Origin: Actinokineospora alba
GTDB lineage: Bacteria; Actinomycetota; Actinomycetes; Mycobacteriales; Pseudonocardiaceae
Length of the DNA: 64,000 nucleotides
Direction of reading: 5' to 3'
NCBI RefSeq assembly: GCF_004362515.1
Contig: NZ_SNXU01000001.1
Coordinates: 1-64,000, forward strand
Position numbers and translations under genes: made by a program. Below are positions 1 through 8,290 of the stretch, one piece after another. The number at the start of each line of letters is the position of its first letter. The first letter of the stretch is position 1. The notes under the pieces are model-generated. The model searched no databases and was not told the DNA's origin. It saw nothing but the letters and a program-made list of their open reading frames with translations.

Positions 1-1
1 C

Positions 2-436
2 GGGGCCGTGGTCGGGCCGCGGAAGGTCATCCGGCACCTCGTGGAGAACGCGCGGTCGTTCATCTTCGACACCGGCCTGGCCCCCGGCAGCGCGGCGGCG
101 GCACTGACCGCGCTGACCGTGCTGAAGGAGGAGCCGGAGCGGGCGGGGCGGGCACTGACGGTCGCGGTGACCCTCGCGGAGCGGTTGCGGGAAGCCGGAC
201 TTCAGGTGTCGGAGCCGACCGCGGCCGTGGTGTCGGTGCGCGCGCCATCGCCGGAGGCGGCGGTGAAGTGGGCGGACGACTGCCGGGCAGCCGGTGTGTG
301 GGTTGGGTGCTTCCGACCGCCGTCAGTGCCGGACCAGGTGTCTCGCCTGCGGTTGACGGCACGGGCGGACCTCACCGCGGCGGACATCGACCGGGCCGTC
401 TCGGTCATCACCGAACACGCCCCACCGCGCGCCTGA
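2..436 (+). CDS. bioF: 8-amino-7-oxononanoate synthase, C-terminal part
   Basis: This is the 3' end of a gene that begins before the window; about 144 residues are visible, roughly the last third of a normal 380-residue protein. BioF is the PLP-dependent enzyme that condenses pimeloyl-ACP (or pimeloyl-CoA) with alanine in the first committed step of biotin ring synthesis. The visible part is the C-terminal small domain: it contains FIFDTGLAP shortly after the expected PLP-lysine region, and near the end VGCFRPPSVPD followed by SRLRLTARADL, both typical of BioF. The catalytic lysine lies upstream of the window. It is convergent with the TetR gene that follows. Assignment as BioF rather than another alpha-oxoamine synthase rests on the FRPPSVP motif. 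Confidence 0.85.
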   Translation, partial: GAVVGPRKVIRHLVENARSFIFDTGLAPGSAAAALTALTVLKEEPERAGRALTVAVTLAERLREAGLQVSEPTAAVVSVRAPSPEAAVKWADDCRAAGVWVGCFRPPSVPDQVSRLRLTARADLTAADIDRAVSVITEHAPPRA

Positions 437-446
437 TTTTCGCTGG

Positions 447-1094
447 TCAGCGCCCGCGGTTGAAGAAGGTTTCGACCATGAACCGGGCCATGGCGGTGAG
501 GCGCTCGGGCGGGTAGGTGTCCGGGTCGTTGAGGATGAGGCGGCTGCCTTCCTCCATGGCGGTGAGAAGCAGGTGGGCCAGCAGGTCGACGTCGATGGTG
601 TCGGCGTCGGGCTGCTCGCGGATGAACCAGCGGGTGATCTCGGCGATGCGCGCGCGGACCGCGGTCTCGGCCTGCTGTTTGTAGTTCCGCACCGGCGGCG
701 GTGATCCGTCGACGGGGAGCAGGATGGAGCGCCAGCGTTGGGGGCTGGCGGTGACCGCGGCGAACAGCCCGGCGGCCACCTGGGTGAACGTCTCCACCGG
801 ATCGGCGTCGGTGAGATCGCCGGGCAGCACGGCCGCGATCTGGGCGAGCGCGCGTTCGCCCTCGCGGTGCAGCAGGTCGCGCAGGATGTGGTTGGCGTCG
901 GTGAACTGCCCGTAGACGACCGGCCGGGTGACACCGCAGGCCTTGGCGACCCCGTCGACGGACACAGCGGCGACGCCGTCGGTGTTGATGATCTCCAGCG
1001 CGGCGTCGAGCAGTTGTTCGCGCCGCTCGGCTGCCGGTGTGCGCGCGCTGTAGCGGCGCTTGGGCGTCGTCGCGGAAGACGTCATGGGAGCCAT
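447..1094 (-). CDS. TetR/AcrR family transcriptional repressor
   Basis: A 215-residue TetR-type regulator. The N-terminal helix-turn-helix spans about residues 22-70 (RREQLLDAALEIINTDG, then ACGVTRPVVYGQF), followed by a variable ligand-binding domain. It is divergently transcribed from the flavin monooxygenase operon, and the 60-bp gap between them holds a near-perfect 30-bp palindrome, so it probably represses that operon and itself. The ligand is unknown; it is probably a substrate or product of the neighbouring oxidoreductases. A second in-frame ATG three codons downstream (1085) is an alternative start. Confidence 0.88.
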   Translation of the reverse strand: MAPMTSSATTPKRRYSARTPAAERREQLLDAALEIINTDGVAAVSVDGVAKACGVTRPVVYGQFTDANHILRDLLHREGERALAQIAAVLPGDLTDADPVETFTQVAAGLFAAVTASPQRWRSILLPVDGSPPPVRNYKQQAETAVRARIAEITRWFIREQPDADTIDVDLLAHLLLTAMEEGSRLILNDPDTYPPERLTAMARFMVETFFNRGR

Positions 1095-1108
1095 CCTACC
1101 CTTGCGAA

Positions 1109-1138
1109 TTTACAGCACTGTATATACAGTCATGTAAA
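1109..1138. promoter_or_regulatory. Palindromic operator between the TetR gene and the FMO operon
   Basis: A 30-bp inverted repeat with outer arms TTTACA/TGTAAA and a perfect 14-bp core ACTGTATATACAGT; only the two bases between core and arms on each side fail to pair. It lies 17 bp before the monooxygenase ATG and 14 bp before the TetR start. Size and position fit an operator bound by two TetR dimers or one extended dimer. The binding protein is inferred from adjacency. Confidence 0.75.
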
Positions 1139-1155
1139 ATTCGTTGGAGGTCGTG

Positions 1156-2526
1156 ATGGTGGATGGCACGCCGGAGCGTGTGTGCGTCATCGGCGCCGGC
1201 TACACCGGAATAGCGTTGGCGCGGGCGGTCAAGGAGGCAGGCCTCGCCTATGACCACTTCGAGGCCACCGGCGCGGTCGGCGGGAACTGGTCGCACGGGG
1301 TGTACGACTCGACGCACCTGATCAGCTCGAAGAAGTCCACGCAGTACCCGGAATACCCGATGCCCGCGCACTACCCGACGTTCCCGAGCGCGGCGCAGAT
1401 GTTGGCCTACCTCAACGACTATGTGGACCACTTCGGGTTGCGCGAGCGGATCGAGTTCACCACCGCGGTGGTCGACGTGCGGCCGCTGGACCGCACCGGG
1501 ATGGCGGGCTGGCGGGTGACCCTCGCCTCTGGCGAGCAGCGCGAGTACGCCGCGGTGGCAGTGGCGAACGGGCACTACTGGGAGCGCAACATTCCCAGCT
1601 ACCCCGGCGTCTTCACCGGCCGTCAGACGCACTCCAAGGACTACAAGCGCCCCGCGGACTTCGGCGACGGCGGGCGGGTGCTCGTCGTGGGCGCGGGCAA
1701 TTCGGCCGGCGACCTCGCGGTGGAGGCGGCGGCCACGTTCGGCGGCGCCGACCTGTCCATGCGCTCGGGGTACTGGTTCATCCCGAAGACCATCTTCGGC
1801 ATTCCGGCCTCGGAGTGGGACCGGGTGTGGCTGCCGATGCCGGTGCAGCGCCTGGGTTTCAAGATTCTGCTGAGGCTGTCCTACGGCCGCTACGAGCGCT
1901 ACGGCCTCGACCATCCGAACCATCGGCTGTTCACCAAGGACGTCACGGTCAACTCGTCGCTGCCCTACGCGCTGCTGCACGGGAAAGTGCGGCCGCGCAA
2001 GGAGATCGCCCGGTTCGACGGCGACACCGTGCACTTCGTCGACGGCACCCGCGGCGAGTACGACACCATCGTGTGGGCCACCGGCTACCGCACCCGGTTC
2101 CCGTTCCTCGACGAGGCGATGTTCACCTGGGAGAACGGCCAGCCGCTGTTGGTGGAGCACACGCTGGTGCCGCGGTACGCCAACCTCTACATCTGGGGAC
2201 TGGTGGCACCCCGCTCCGGCGCCGGGAAGATCATCTCGGTGGGCGCGGCCTTTCTGGTCGAGGCCATGCGGGCACAGCGGCTGTTCCCCATCCCGCTGTC
2301 GGATCTGGTCGCCCGCCGGGTGCGGGCCCGCAGCTCCATCCTGGCCGGGTCGGCGGAAATCCTCGGTCGGATCAAGCTGCTGCGCCGGGCCATCCGGATC
2401 CATGCGCGCCGTGCCCGGCTGCTCGGTGGCGGGCTCGCGACCTGGAGCGTCCGCCGCGAACCACCGCCGGCGTCCCCCAATGGCCAGGTCAAAGTCGTCG
2501 ACAAGATCGAGGAGCTGTCCGCATGA
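1156..2526 (+). CDS. Flavin-containing monooxygenase (FMO / Baeyer-Villiger type)
   Basis: A 456-residue flavoprotein monooxygenase. It has an FAD Rossmann motif VIGAGYTG at residues 11-18, the FMO signature FxGxxxHSxxY (FTGRQTHSKDY) at about 153-163, and a second nucleotide-binding motif VVGAGNSAGD at about 177-186 for NADPH. Such enzymes use NADPH and O2 to oxygenate heteroatoms or to insert oxygen next to ketones. The ATG at 1156 was chosen because GGAGG lies five bases upstream; TTG and GTG codons just before it are in frame but sit on the ribosome site. First gene of a four-gene operon: its stop overlaps the next start (ATGA). The substrate is unknown. The nearby ketone-handling enzymes make a cyclic or long-chain ketone plausible, but that is inference. 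Confidence 0.88.
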   Translation: MVDGTPERVCVIGAGYTGIALARAVKEAGLAYDHFEATGAVGGNWSHGVYDSTHLISSKKSTQYPEYPMPAHYPTFPSAAQMLAYLNDYVDHFGLRERIEFTTAVVDVRPLDRTGMAGWRVTLASGEQREYAAVAVANGHYWERNIPSYPGVFTGRQTHSKDYKRPADFGDGGRVLVVGAGNSAGDLAVEAAATFGGADLSMRSGYWFIPKTIFGIPASEWDRVWLPMPVQRLGFKILLRLSYGRYERYGLDHPNHRLFTKDVTVNSSLPYALLHGKVRPRKEIARFDGDTVHFVDGTRGEYDTIVWATGYRTRFPFLDEAMFTWENGQPLLVEHTLVPRYANLYIWGLVAPRSGAGKIISVGAAFLVEAMRAQRLFPIPLSDLVARRVRARSSILAGSAEILGRIKLLRRAIRIHARRARLLGGGLATWSVRREPPPASPNGQVKVVDKIEELSA

Positions 2527-3323
2527 GCCTGCCCACACCGACACCGCGCAACCGGGCCGTGATCACCGGCGCCTCCTCCGGGATCGGCGCCGCACTGGCC
2601 GAGCGGCTGGCCGCGCGCGGTTATTCGCTGATCCTCGTCGCCCGCCGGGAAGACCGGCTGCGCGAGTTGGCCACCCGGCTCAGCGGCAGCCACCGGGTCG
2701 AGGCCGAAGTGCACGCGTGCGACCTCGGCGACCGCGACGCGCGCGCCAAGCTGGCAGGCGAACTGGCCGCCCGCGACATCGCGGTGCTGTGCAACAACGC
2801 CGGGTTCGCCACCTACGGTCCGCTGTCCACACTGGACCCGGAACGGGAGCGGCTGCAGGTGGAGCTGGACGTGGTCGCGGTGCATGAGCTGACCCTGGCG
2901 GTGCTGCCCGGCATGCTCGAACGCAAGGCGGGCGCGATCCTGATCACCGGTTCCACCGCGGGCAACCAGCCCGGCCCGAACAACACCACCTACGCCGCGT
3001 CCAAAGCGTTCGCCAACACCTTCGCCGAGTCGCTGCACACCGAGTTGGCGGGCACCGGTGTCGGCTGCACGCTGCTCGCCCCCGGCCCGGTGCGCACCGA
3101 GTTCGCCCAGGTCGCCGAGGTGTCCTCAGTGGACCGACTGGTGCCCGGCCCGCTCTGGGTCACCGCGGAGGAGGCCGCCAAACAGGCCGTCGCGGGCCTG
3201 GCCAAAGGCAAGCGCCGGGTCGTGCCCGGACCGTTCGCCAAGGCGCAGACCCTCGGCGGGCAGTACAGCCCACGCTGGATCAGCGCGGCGGTGCTGCGCG
3301 CGGTCTACCGGAGGCTGACATGA
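2523..3323 (+). CDS. Short-chain dehydrogenase/reductase (SDR)
   Basis: A 266-residue classical SDR. The cofactor motif TGASSGIG is at residues 15-22, the structural NNAG motif follows in the middle, and the catalytic set is Ser144 (ITGSTAG), Tyr157 and Lys161 (YAASK). The arginine-rich segment after beta2 (ARREDR) suggests preference for NADP(H). It probably interconverts an alcohol and a ketone for the flanking monooxygenase. Start and stop each overlap the neighbouring genes by four bases (ATGA), so translation is coupled on both sides. Confidence 0.9.
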   Translation: MSLPTPTPRNRAVITGASSGIGAALAERLAARGYSLILVARREDRLRELATRLSGSHRVEAEVHACDLGDRDARAKLAGELAARDIAVLCNNAGFATYGPLSTLDPERERLQVELDVVAVHELTLAVLPGMLERKAGAILITGSTAGNQPGPNNTTYAASKAFANTFAESLHTELAGTGVGCTLLAPGPVRTEFAQVAEVSSVDRLVPGPLWVTAEEAAKQAVAGLAKGKRRVVPGPFAKAQTLGGQYSPRWISAAVLRAVYRRLT

Positions 3324-4102
3324 GCGACTGGGAACCCACCACCCGCACCCACGGCCGTGGCCTGCGCTCCGACCTACGCAGGATGCTCACCTTGGGCGAC
3401 CCGCGGCGCACCCTCTACCGCGACGCGCACTACTTCGCCGCCACCGTCGAGGTCGACGCCGACACCATGAAGCAGTGGCTGCCGCGCGGAGTCCGCCTTG
3501 CCGAACCCGCCAGAGCAGACCTGTTCACCGCGTTCTTCCCGGACTGCAACTACGGCTCGGTGTACCACGAAGCCGGACTGTTCGTGCACATCAAGGCAGG
3601 CCGCAAGACCGGCATCCACTGCCCGTGGATGATCCTCGACGACGACGTGGCGCTCATCCTCGGCCGCGAACTGCTGGGCTACCCGAAGAAGCTCGGCGAG
3701 ATCGACTGGAACCTTGGCGGCGACACCATCAGCGCCACCGCCACCCGCCGGGGCAGCAAGCTGATCACCATGAGCGGCACCCTCGGGGAGCGGATCGCCC
3801 AGCCACCCCCGATTCTTGGCCGCCCGCACCGCAACGTCGTCGGCCTCGCCGGGCTGGCGCTCCCCCGGGTCATCGCCTTCACCCCTGGCGAGCAGCCGAT
3901 CGAGGTTCGCGAGGTCACCGACTTCGAACTGCGACTCGGCGGCTCCGAACGCGACCCGCTCGACCAACTGGGCCTCGGCCGGGTCATCCAGGCGCGGCTG
4001 CACCGCGTCGACCTGACCGGCGGCGGGTTCCTGCCGCCGATCCCGCTGTGGCCCCTGTCCCCGCTCTACACCGTGACCCGACTCCGACCGAGGGTGCTCT
4101 GA
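3320..4102 (+). CDS. Acetoacetate decarboxylase family protein
   Basis: A 260-residue protein of the acetoacetate decarboxylase superfamily. The key segment is GRELLGYPKKLGE at residues 115-127: in characterised decarboxylases the first of the two lysines (here Lys123) forms the Schiff base and the second (Lys124) lowers its pKa. Both are present, so the site looks catalytically competent. The family also includes aldolase-dehydratases that do not decarboxylate, so the reaction cannot be fixed from sequence alone. Its place inside a monooxygenase/SDR/flavin reductase operon argues for a role on a keto-acid or unsaturated ketone intermediate. Confidence 0.85.
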   Translation: MSDWEPTTRTHGRGLRSDLRRMLTLGDPRRTLYRDAHYFAATVEVDADTMKQWLPRGVRLAEPARADLFTAFFPDCNYGSVYHEAGLFVHIKAGRKTGIHCPWMILDDDVALILGRELLGYPKKLGEIDWNLGGDTISATATRRGSKLITMSGTLGERIAQPPPILGRPHRNVVGLAGLALPRVIAFTPGEQPIEVREVTDFELRLGGSERDPLDQLGLGRVIQARLHRVDLTGGGFLPPIPLWPLSPLYTVTRLRPRVL

Positions 4103-4103
4103 C

Positions 4104-5321
4104 ATGACTGATACGACGCTGAACCTCTCCCACCAGCTGAAACTGCCCTGCGGCGCCGTGCTGGCCAACCGCATCGCCAAGTCCGGCATGAGCGAGCAAC
4201 TCGCCGACCGCGACGGCGCGCCCACCGACAAGCTGCGCCGCCTCTACGCCTGCTGGGCGCGCTCCGGCGCCGGACTGCTCATCACCGGCAACGTCATGAT
4301 CAACCGCGACGGGCTCGTCGAACCCCGCAACATCGTCCTCGACGACGACCGGAACCTGGCCGACTTCGCCACCTGGGCCGACACCGTCCACGCCGGGGGC
4401 ACCGCCGCCGTGTGGATGCAGATCAACCACCCGGGCCGGGTCGCCACCGTCCCGTTCACCCGCCGCCCGGTCGCCCCTTCGGCCGCCCGCGAACCCGTGC
4501 CCGGCTACAACCTGCGCAAACCCCGCGAGCTGACCGGCACCCGGATCCAGGAACTCATCCGGTCCTACGGCCGCACCGCCGAACTGGCCGTCGCCGCCGG
4601 GTTCGACGGCGTCCAGATCCACGCCGCGCACGGCTACCTGCTCTCGCAGTTCCTGTCCCCACTGGCCAACACCCGCGACGACCACTACGGCCGCGACGCC
4701 GTCGGCCGCCGCCGCGCGCTGCTGGAGACCGTGGCCGCCGTGCGCGCCGCCGTCGGGCCGCACGTGCCGGTCTCGGTCAAGTTGAACTCCAAGGACTTCC
4801 AGCACGGCGGCTTCACCGAGTCCGACTCGCTCGACGTCGCCGTCGCACTGGCCGACGCCGGTGTCGACCTGCTGGAGATCTCCGGCGGCAACTACGCCGA
4901 ACCCGCCATGGAAGGGGTGCACCACACGGGCGAGGCCTACTTCGCCGACTACACCCGCAAGGTCCGCGATCGCGTCGACATACCGCTCATGCTCACCGGC
5001 GGCCTGCGCACGCGGGCAACCATGGAAACCCTGCTGCGCGACGGCGTCGACCTGATCGGCATGGCCCGCCCCATGGCGTTCGTGCCCGACTACCCGGCCC
5101 GCGTCCTGGCGGGCGAGGCCGAACCCGTGCTGCCCGCCGGCCCCCGCCCGCTCGGCTACCGCCCGCTCGACGGATATCTCCAGCTCGCCGCGCACAACGC
5201 CCAGTTCCACCGCATCGCCGACGGCCGCACCCCACACACCCACGCCGGACTCGGCACCGTGCTCCGCGCGCTGGGCAAGATGTCCGCGGCCATGGCGGGC
5301 CAGGCGGTGCTGCCCCGATGA
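4104..5321 (+). CDS. NADH:flavin oxidoreductase, Old Yellow Enzyme family
   Basis: A 405-residue FMN TIM-barrel protein. The active-site pair is His173 and His176 in HAAHGYLLSQFLSP, the signature of the 2,4-dienoyl-CoA reductase/xenobiotic reductase branch, followed by NTRDDHYG. The C-terminal iron-sulphur and FAD domains of the large dienoyl-CoA reductases are absent, so this is the short, single-domain type. It would reduce activated C=C bonds of enones or act as a demethylase. It begins one base after the preceding stop and closes the operon; the next gene is convergent. Confidence 0.88.
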   Translation: MTDTTLNLSHQLKLPCGAVLANRIAKSGMSEQLADRDGAPTDKLRRLYACWARSGAGLLITGNVMINRDGLVEPRNIVLDDDRNLADFATWADTVHAGGTAAVWMQINHPGRVATVPFTRRPVAPSAAREPVPGYNLRKPRELTGTRIQELIRSYGRTAELAVAAGFDGVQIHAAHGYLLSQFLSPLANTRDDHYGRDAVGRRRALLETVAAVRAAVGPHVPVSVKLNSKDFQHGGFTESDSLDVAVALADAGVDLLEISGGNYAEPAMEGVHHTGEAYFADYTRKVRDRVDIPLMLTGGLRTRATMETLLRDGVDLIGMARPMAFVPDYPARVLAGEAEPVLPAGPRPLGYRPLDGYLQLAAHNAQFHRIADGRTPHTHAGLGTVLRALGKMSAAMAGQAVLPR

Positions 5322-5367
5322 CCGACCGCGCGGCACGGGGGAGCCGCCCGTTTCCGCAGGTAGCGCC

Positions 5368-5823
5368 CTAGTCGGGTGCGCTCGCCGGACGGCGCATGGT
5401 GATGTGGGGGATGCCGTCCTCGTCGAAGGGGTCGCCGACGGGGACGTAGCCGAAGCGGGCGTACATGCCTTGGGCTTGCACCTGGGCGTCGAGGACGGTG
5501 TCGACCTCGCCGACGTGGGCCAGGGCCGCTCCCATCAGTTTGCCGCCCAGGCCGGTGCCTCGGGCGTCCTTCGCGGTGCAGACGCGGCCGATGCGGACCG
5601 GGCGGCCCGCGTCGGCGGGGAGGATGCGCAGGCAGGCCAGGGGTTCGGGGGCGTCGGCGGGCTGCCACCACAGGTGCACGGTGTCGGGGGCGAGGTCACG
5701 GCCGTCGAGTTCCGGGTAGGGGCATTCCTGCTCGACGACGAAGACGTCGACCCGGAGCTTGAGCAGGGCGTAGAGCTGGGCTGCCGTCAGGTCCGGCCCG
5801 GCGGCGGTGTGCAGTGCGGTCAC
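5368..5823 (-). CDS. GNAT family N-acetyltransferase, ElaA type
   Basis: A 151-residue acetyltransferase resembling ElaA. It opens with LYALLKLRVDVFVVEQECPYPELDGRD in pieces typical of ElaA, and the acetyl-CoA loop is at about residues 86-98 (RVCTAKDARGTGLGGKLM). The acceptor substrate is unknown. It starts with GTG at 5823. It is convergent with the flavin oxidoreductase and lies 13 bases downstream of a protease gene on the same strand. Confidence 0.85.
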   Translation of the reverse strand: MTALHTAAGPDLTAAQLYALLKLRVDVFVVEQECPYPELDGRDLAPDTVHLWWQPADAPEPLACLRILPADAGRPVRIGRVCTAKDARGTGLGGKLMGAALAHVGEVDTVLDAQVQAQGMYARFGYVPVGDPFDEDGIPHITMRRPASAPD

Positions 5824-5836
5824 GCCGCCTTGGATA

Positions 5837-6607
5837 TCACAGGTGTTCGGCGATGTCCGAGGCGTAGACGGTCACGCGGGTGTAGACGCCGGGCTTGTTC
5901 GCCTCGGCGCAGCCTTCACCCCAGGAGGCGATGCCGACGAGCCTGCCCGCGATGACCAAGGGGCCACCCGAGTCGCCCTGGCAGGTGTCGACGCCGCCTT
6001 CGGGGAAGCCCGCGCAGACCATCGACTCCTCCGCGAAGGCCTTGTACGACTTCTGGCAGGCGTCGTCGGCGATGGTCGGGACCTCGGCCTTGAGCAGGTA
6101 GCGCGACGCCGGGCCGCCGTCGGAGGTGCGGCCCCAGCCGAGGATCGTGCCGCGGGTGCCCGGCTTGTAGAGGGCGTCGTCGCGGGAGTCGGCGACCGGC
6201 AGGGTCTGGTACTCGAGGGGCTTGGCGAGGGTCAGCACGGCGATGTCGGCGCCGCTGGCCACGTCGGTGAAGTCGGGGTGGATCCACGTGCTGGTGACCT
6301 TGACCTCGACGCCCTCGGTGGAGCGCTTGTCCTCGCGGCCCGCGATAACGCGGATGTCCTTGGGGCCGTAGGCCTGGGCGCAGTGCGCCGCGGTGACGAC
6401 CTTGTCCTCGGCGACGAGGGTGCCGCCGCAGAATTGGTAGCCGTCGCGGGTGGCTATGTAGACCATGTACGGATGGTCGGCGATCTTCGCGCGGGTCCCG
6501 CCGACGATCTGCTCACGCGCGTCCGCGGCGAACTGGCCGAGGATGACGGCGACGATGGCGATGGCGGCGGCGACACCGATGATGCGGCGCGCGGCGGTTC
6601 CCCCCAT
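5837..6607 (-). CDS. Secreted trypsin-like serine protease (S1 family)
   Basis: A 256-residue chymotrypsin-fold protease. One N-terminal hydrophobic segment (about residues 8-28) serves as export signal, followed by a very short pro-region and the mature start IVGG at 34-37. The catalytic triad is His75 (TAAHC), Asp121 (GADIAVL) and Ser213 (GDSGGP). Asp207, six residues before the serine, corresponds to the specificity aspartate of trypsin, so cleavage after Arg or Lys is expected. Paired cysteines fit the usual disulphides. The ATG at 6607 was chosen because AGGAGA lies seven bases upstream; a frame-open extension to 6655 lacks a ribosome site and would precede the signal peptide. Confidence 0.92.
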   Translation of the reverse strand: MGGTAARRIIGVAAAIAIVAVILGQFAADAREQIVGGTRAKIADHPYMVYIATRDGYQFCGGTLVAEDKVVTAAHCAQAYGPKDIRVIAGREDKRSTEGVEVKVTSTWIHPDFTDVASGADIAVLTLAKPLEYQTLPVADSRDDALYKPGTRGTILGWGRTSDGGPASRYLLKAEVPTIADDACQKSYKAFAEESMVCAGFPEGGVDTCQGDSGGPLVIAGRLVGIASWGEGCAEANKPGVYTRVTVYASDIAEHL

Positions 6608-6706
6608 GGGAGAGTCTCCTGTCGGTGAGTTTGGGCAACGATCCGTGCTCCGCAAGACACGCTAGGTCAAACGGACCCGAAATAGTGACTCGGTGTGGTC
6701 GCACGA

Positions 6707-7633
6707 ATGGGTGGAAGTTGGGGCGGGCATGCTGGAGAGGTGCCGTACCGCATCCGGGTCGTTCTCGCCCTCACGCTGGTCCTTGTCGTAGGCGCGTGCG
6801 TCACGCCGCCCGAACAGGACGCGGCGCGGCGCTCCACAGAACCCCAGGTGAGTGCCCCCGCACCGACGACGACGACGTCGGCGACTGTGGAGCCGACGGA
6901 GTCGAGCGCGGCTCCCCCGCCCAGCACGGCGGCGGCGAAGCCCGCATGGGTGGTGGGTGCGAACCCGCTTCCATTGCGGCCCGACGGTTTCGGCCAGGTG
7001 CTCCCGACACCCCCCGTCCTGGTGAACCGGTCACTCCCGACCGCGGACCGGCTGCCGCCACCGACCCGCGGGTACGCGGCGACGGTGTCGGCGATCCCGG
7101 ACGACGTGCTCGCCCGCAGCACCTGGCGCGTCGACTGCCCGGTGGGCCGCGACGACCTGCGGTACCTGACGATGTCGTTCTGGGGTTACGACGGTCGCGC
7201 GCACACCGGCGAGATGATCGTGAACGCGTCGGTCGCACGGAACGTGACGAAGGTGTTCGAGGAGCTGTTCAAGAATCGGTTCCCGCTGGAGGAGATGCGG
7301 GTGACCGCGCTGCCGGAACTCGACCTGCACCCGACCGGCGACGGGAACAACACCTCGGCGTTCGTGTGCCGCAAGACGGTGCGCTCGACGACCTGGTCGG
7401 CCCACGCCTACGGGCTTGCCATCGACATCAACCCGTTCTGCAACCCATACATCCGCGGCGACTTGGTACTGCCCGAGCTTGCATCGTCCTATGTGGACCG
7501 AAAGAACGTCCGGCCGGGCATGATTTTCGCGGGGGACATCGTGGTTCGGGCGTTCAGGTCGATCGGGTGGACCTGGGGCGGGACGTGGACGTCACCGGTC
7601 GACATCCAGCACTTCAGCTCGACAGGAAGGTGA
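6707..7633 (+). CDS. M15 family metallopeptidase lipoprotein (D-Ala-D-Ala carboxypeptidase-like)
   Basis: A protein of about 300 residues with a hydrophobic signal ending in the lipobox VVGAC, then a Pro/Thr/Ser-rich linker of some 70 residues and a C-terminal M15 (VanY/extensin-like) domain. The zinc motif is SAHAYGLAIDINPFCNPY (SxHxxGxAxD form), and the third ligand region is DIQHFS near the C-terminus. Members cut D-Ala-D-Ala or related peptide bonds in peptidoglycan. It would sit on the outer face of the membrane. The start is uncertain: ATG 6707 lacks a Shine-Dalgarno sequence, and GTG 6740 directly abuts a GGAGAG. The ynfA-like gene follows after four bases. Confidence 0.8.
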   Translation: MGGSWGGHAGEVPYRIRVVLALTLVLVVGACVTPPEQDAARRSTEPQVSAPAPTTTTSATVEPTESSAAPPPSTAAAKPAWVVGANPLPLRPDGFGQVLPTPPVLVNRSLPTADRLPPPTRGYAATVSAIPDDVLARSTWRVDCPVGRDDLRYLTMSFWGYDGRAHTGEMIVNASVARNVTKVFEELFKNRFPLEEMRVTALPELDLHPTGDGNNTSAFVCRKTVRSTTWSAHAYGLAIDINPFCNPYIRGDLVLPELASSYVDRKNVRPGMIFAGDIVVRAFRSIGWTWGGTWTSPVDIQHFSSTGR

Positions 7634-7637
7634 AGCG

Positions 7638-7970
7638 GTGAACGTCGTGAAGTCGGTCCTGCTGTTCGGGGTGGCGGCGGTCGCCGAGATCGGCGGGGCC
7701 TGGCTGGTGTGGCAGGGCGTCCGGGAACAGCGCGGGTGGCTGTGGATGCTCGGGGGCGTGCTGGCTTTGGGGGCGTACGGGTTCGTGGCGACGCTGCAGC
7801 CGGACGCGCACTTCGGGCGGATCTTGGCTGCTTATGGGGGTGTGTTTGTCGTTGGGTCGTTGCTGTGGGGGATGGTGGCGGATGGGTTTCGGCCTGACCG
7901 GTTTGATGTGATCGGGGCGGCTGTGTGTTTGGTGGGGGTTGCGGTGATCATGTATTCACCGCGTGGGTGA
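7638..7970 (+). CDS. YnfA/UPF0060 family small membrane protein
   Basis: A 110-residue protein with four predicted transmembrane helices, matching the small-multidrug-resistance-like UPF0060 family in length and in motifs such as AEIGGAWLVWQG and the C-terminal GAAVCLVGVAVIMY. Function is not established; some members are reported to affect dye or drug efflux. It starts with GTG after GGAAGG, four bases downstream of the M15 gene, so the two are probably cotranscribed. A large repeat-rich intergenic region follows. Confidence 0.85.
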   Translation: MNVVKSVLLFGVAAVAEIGGAWLVWQGVREQRGWLWMLGGVLALGAYGFVATLQPDAHFGRILAAYGGVFVVGSLLWGMVADGFRPDRFDVIGAAVCLVGVAVIMYSPRG

Positions 7971-8020
7971 GTTGTTCGGGCTTCGGTGCTGGTGGTTCGC
8001 CGCTGACTGGCGCGGGTGGG

Positions 8021-8166
8021 CCTGTTTGGGTGGTTCGCCGCTGGCTGACTTTGGGTGGGGTGCCTGTTTGGGTGGTTCGCCGCTGGCTGACTTTGGGTGG
8101 GGTGCCTGTTTGGGTGGTTCGCCGCTGGCTGACTTTGGGTGGGGTGCCTGTTTGGGTGGTTCGCCT
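8021..8166. repeat. 42-bp tandem repeat, about 3.5 copies
   Basis: Units begin at 8021, 8063, 8105 and 8147 with CCTGTTTGGGTGGTTCGCC and repeat with an exact 42-bp period; the last unit is cut off after 'TTCGCC'. A degenerate partial unit (GGTGGTTCGCCGCTGACT) is visible just before, at about 7991. The array lies between the convergent ynfA-like and M48 genes. Open frames across it on both strands only reflect the repeat period being divisible by three. Confidence 0.9.
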
Positions 8167-8288
8167 TGATTTGGGGACCCCGGAAATGGACCTGCGCGGG
8201 TAAAGCGGGCAGGGTGAAGAAACTGCCCCGCGCCGCGAAAGTTTAGGTCCATTTCACCCCAAATCAAGGCGAACCACCCAAACAGGCA
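8145..8288. repeat. Very long inverted repeat (hairpin) fused to the tandem array
   Basis: Bases 8145-8176 are the exact reverse complement of 8257-8288 (32 bp). A second perfect 10-bp pairing follows inside (8184-8193 AAATGGACCT with 8245-8254). The apex at 8198-8235 can pair further (GCGGGCAG with CTGCCCCGC). The left arm is the last, truncated copy of the 42-bp tandem unit. It lies between converging transcripts, so it could act as a two-way terminator or transcription barrier. There is no T-run. Confidence 0.85.
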
Positions 8289-8290
8289 AG

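Noticed and set aside
5837..6655. Longer form of the trypsin-like protease starting at 6655
   Set aside because: The upstream 16 codons have no ribosome site, and the good AGGAGA signal precedes ATG 6607, where a normal signal peptide begins.
7925..8267. Open frames encoding repeated GGSPLADFGWGACLG-like or EPPKQAPHPKSASG-like peptides
   Set aside because: They exist on both strands because the DNA repeat period of 42 is a multiple of three; no ribosome sites and no conserved protein.
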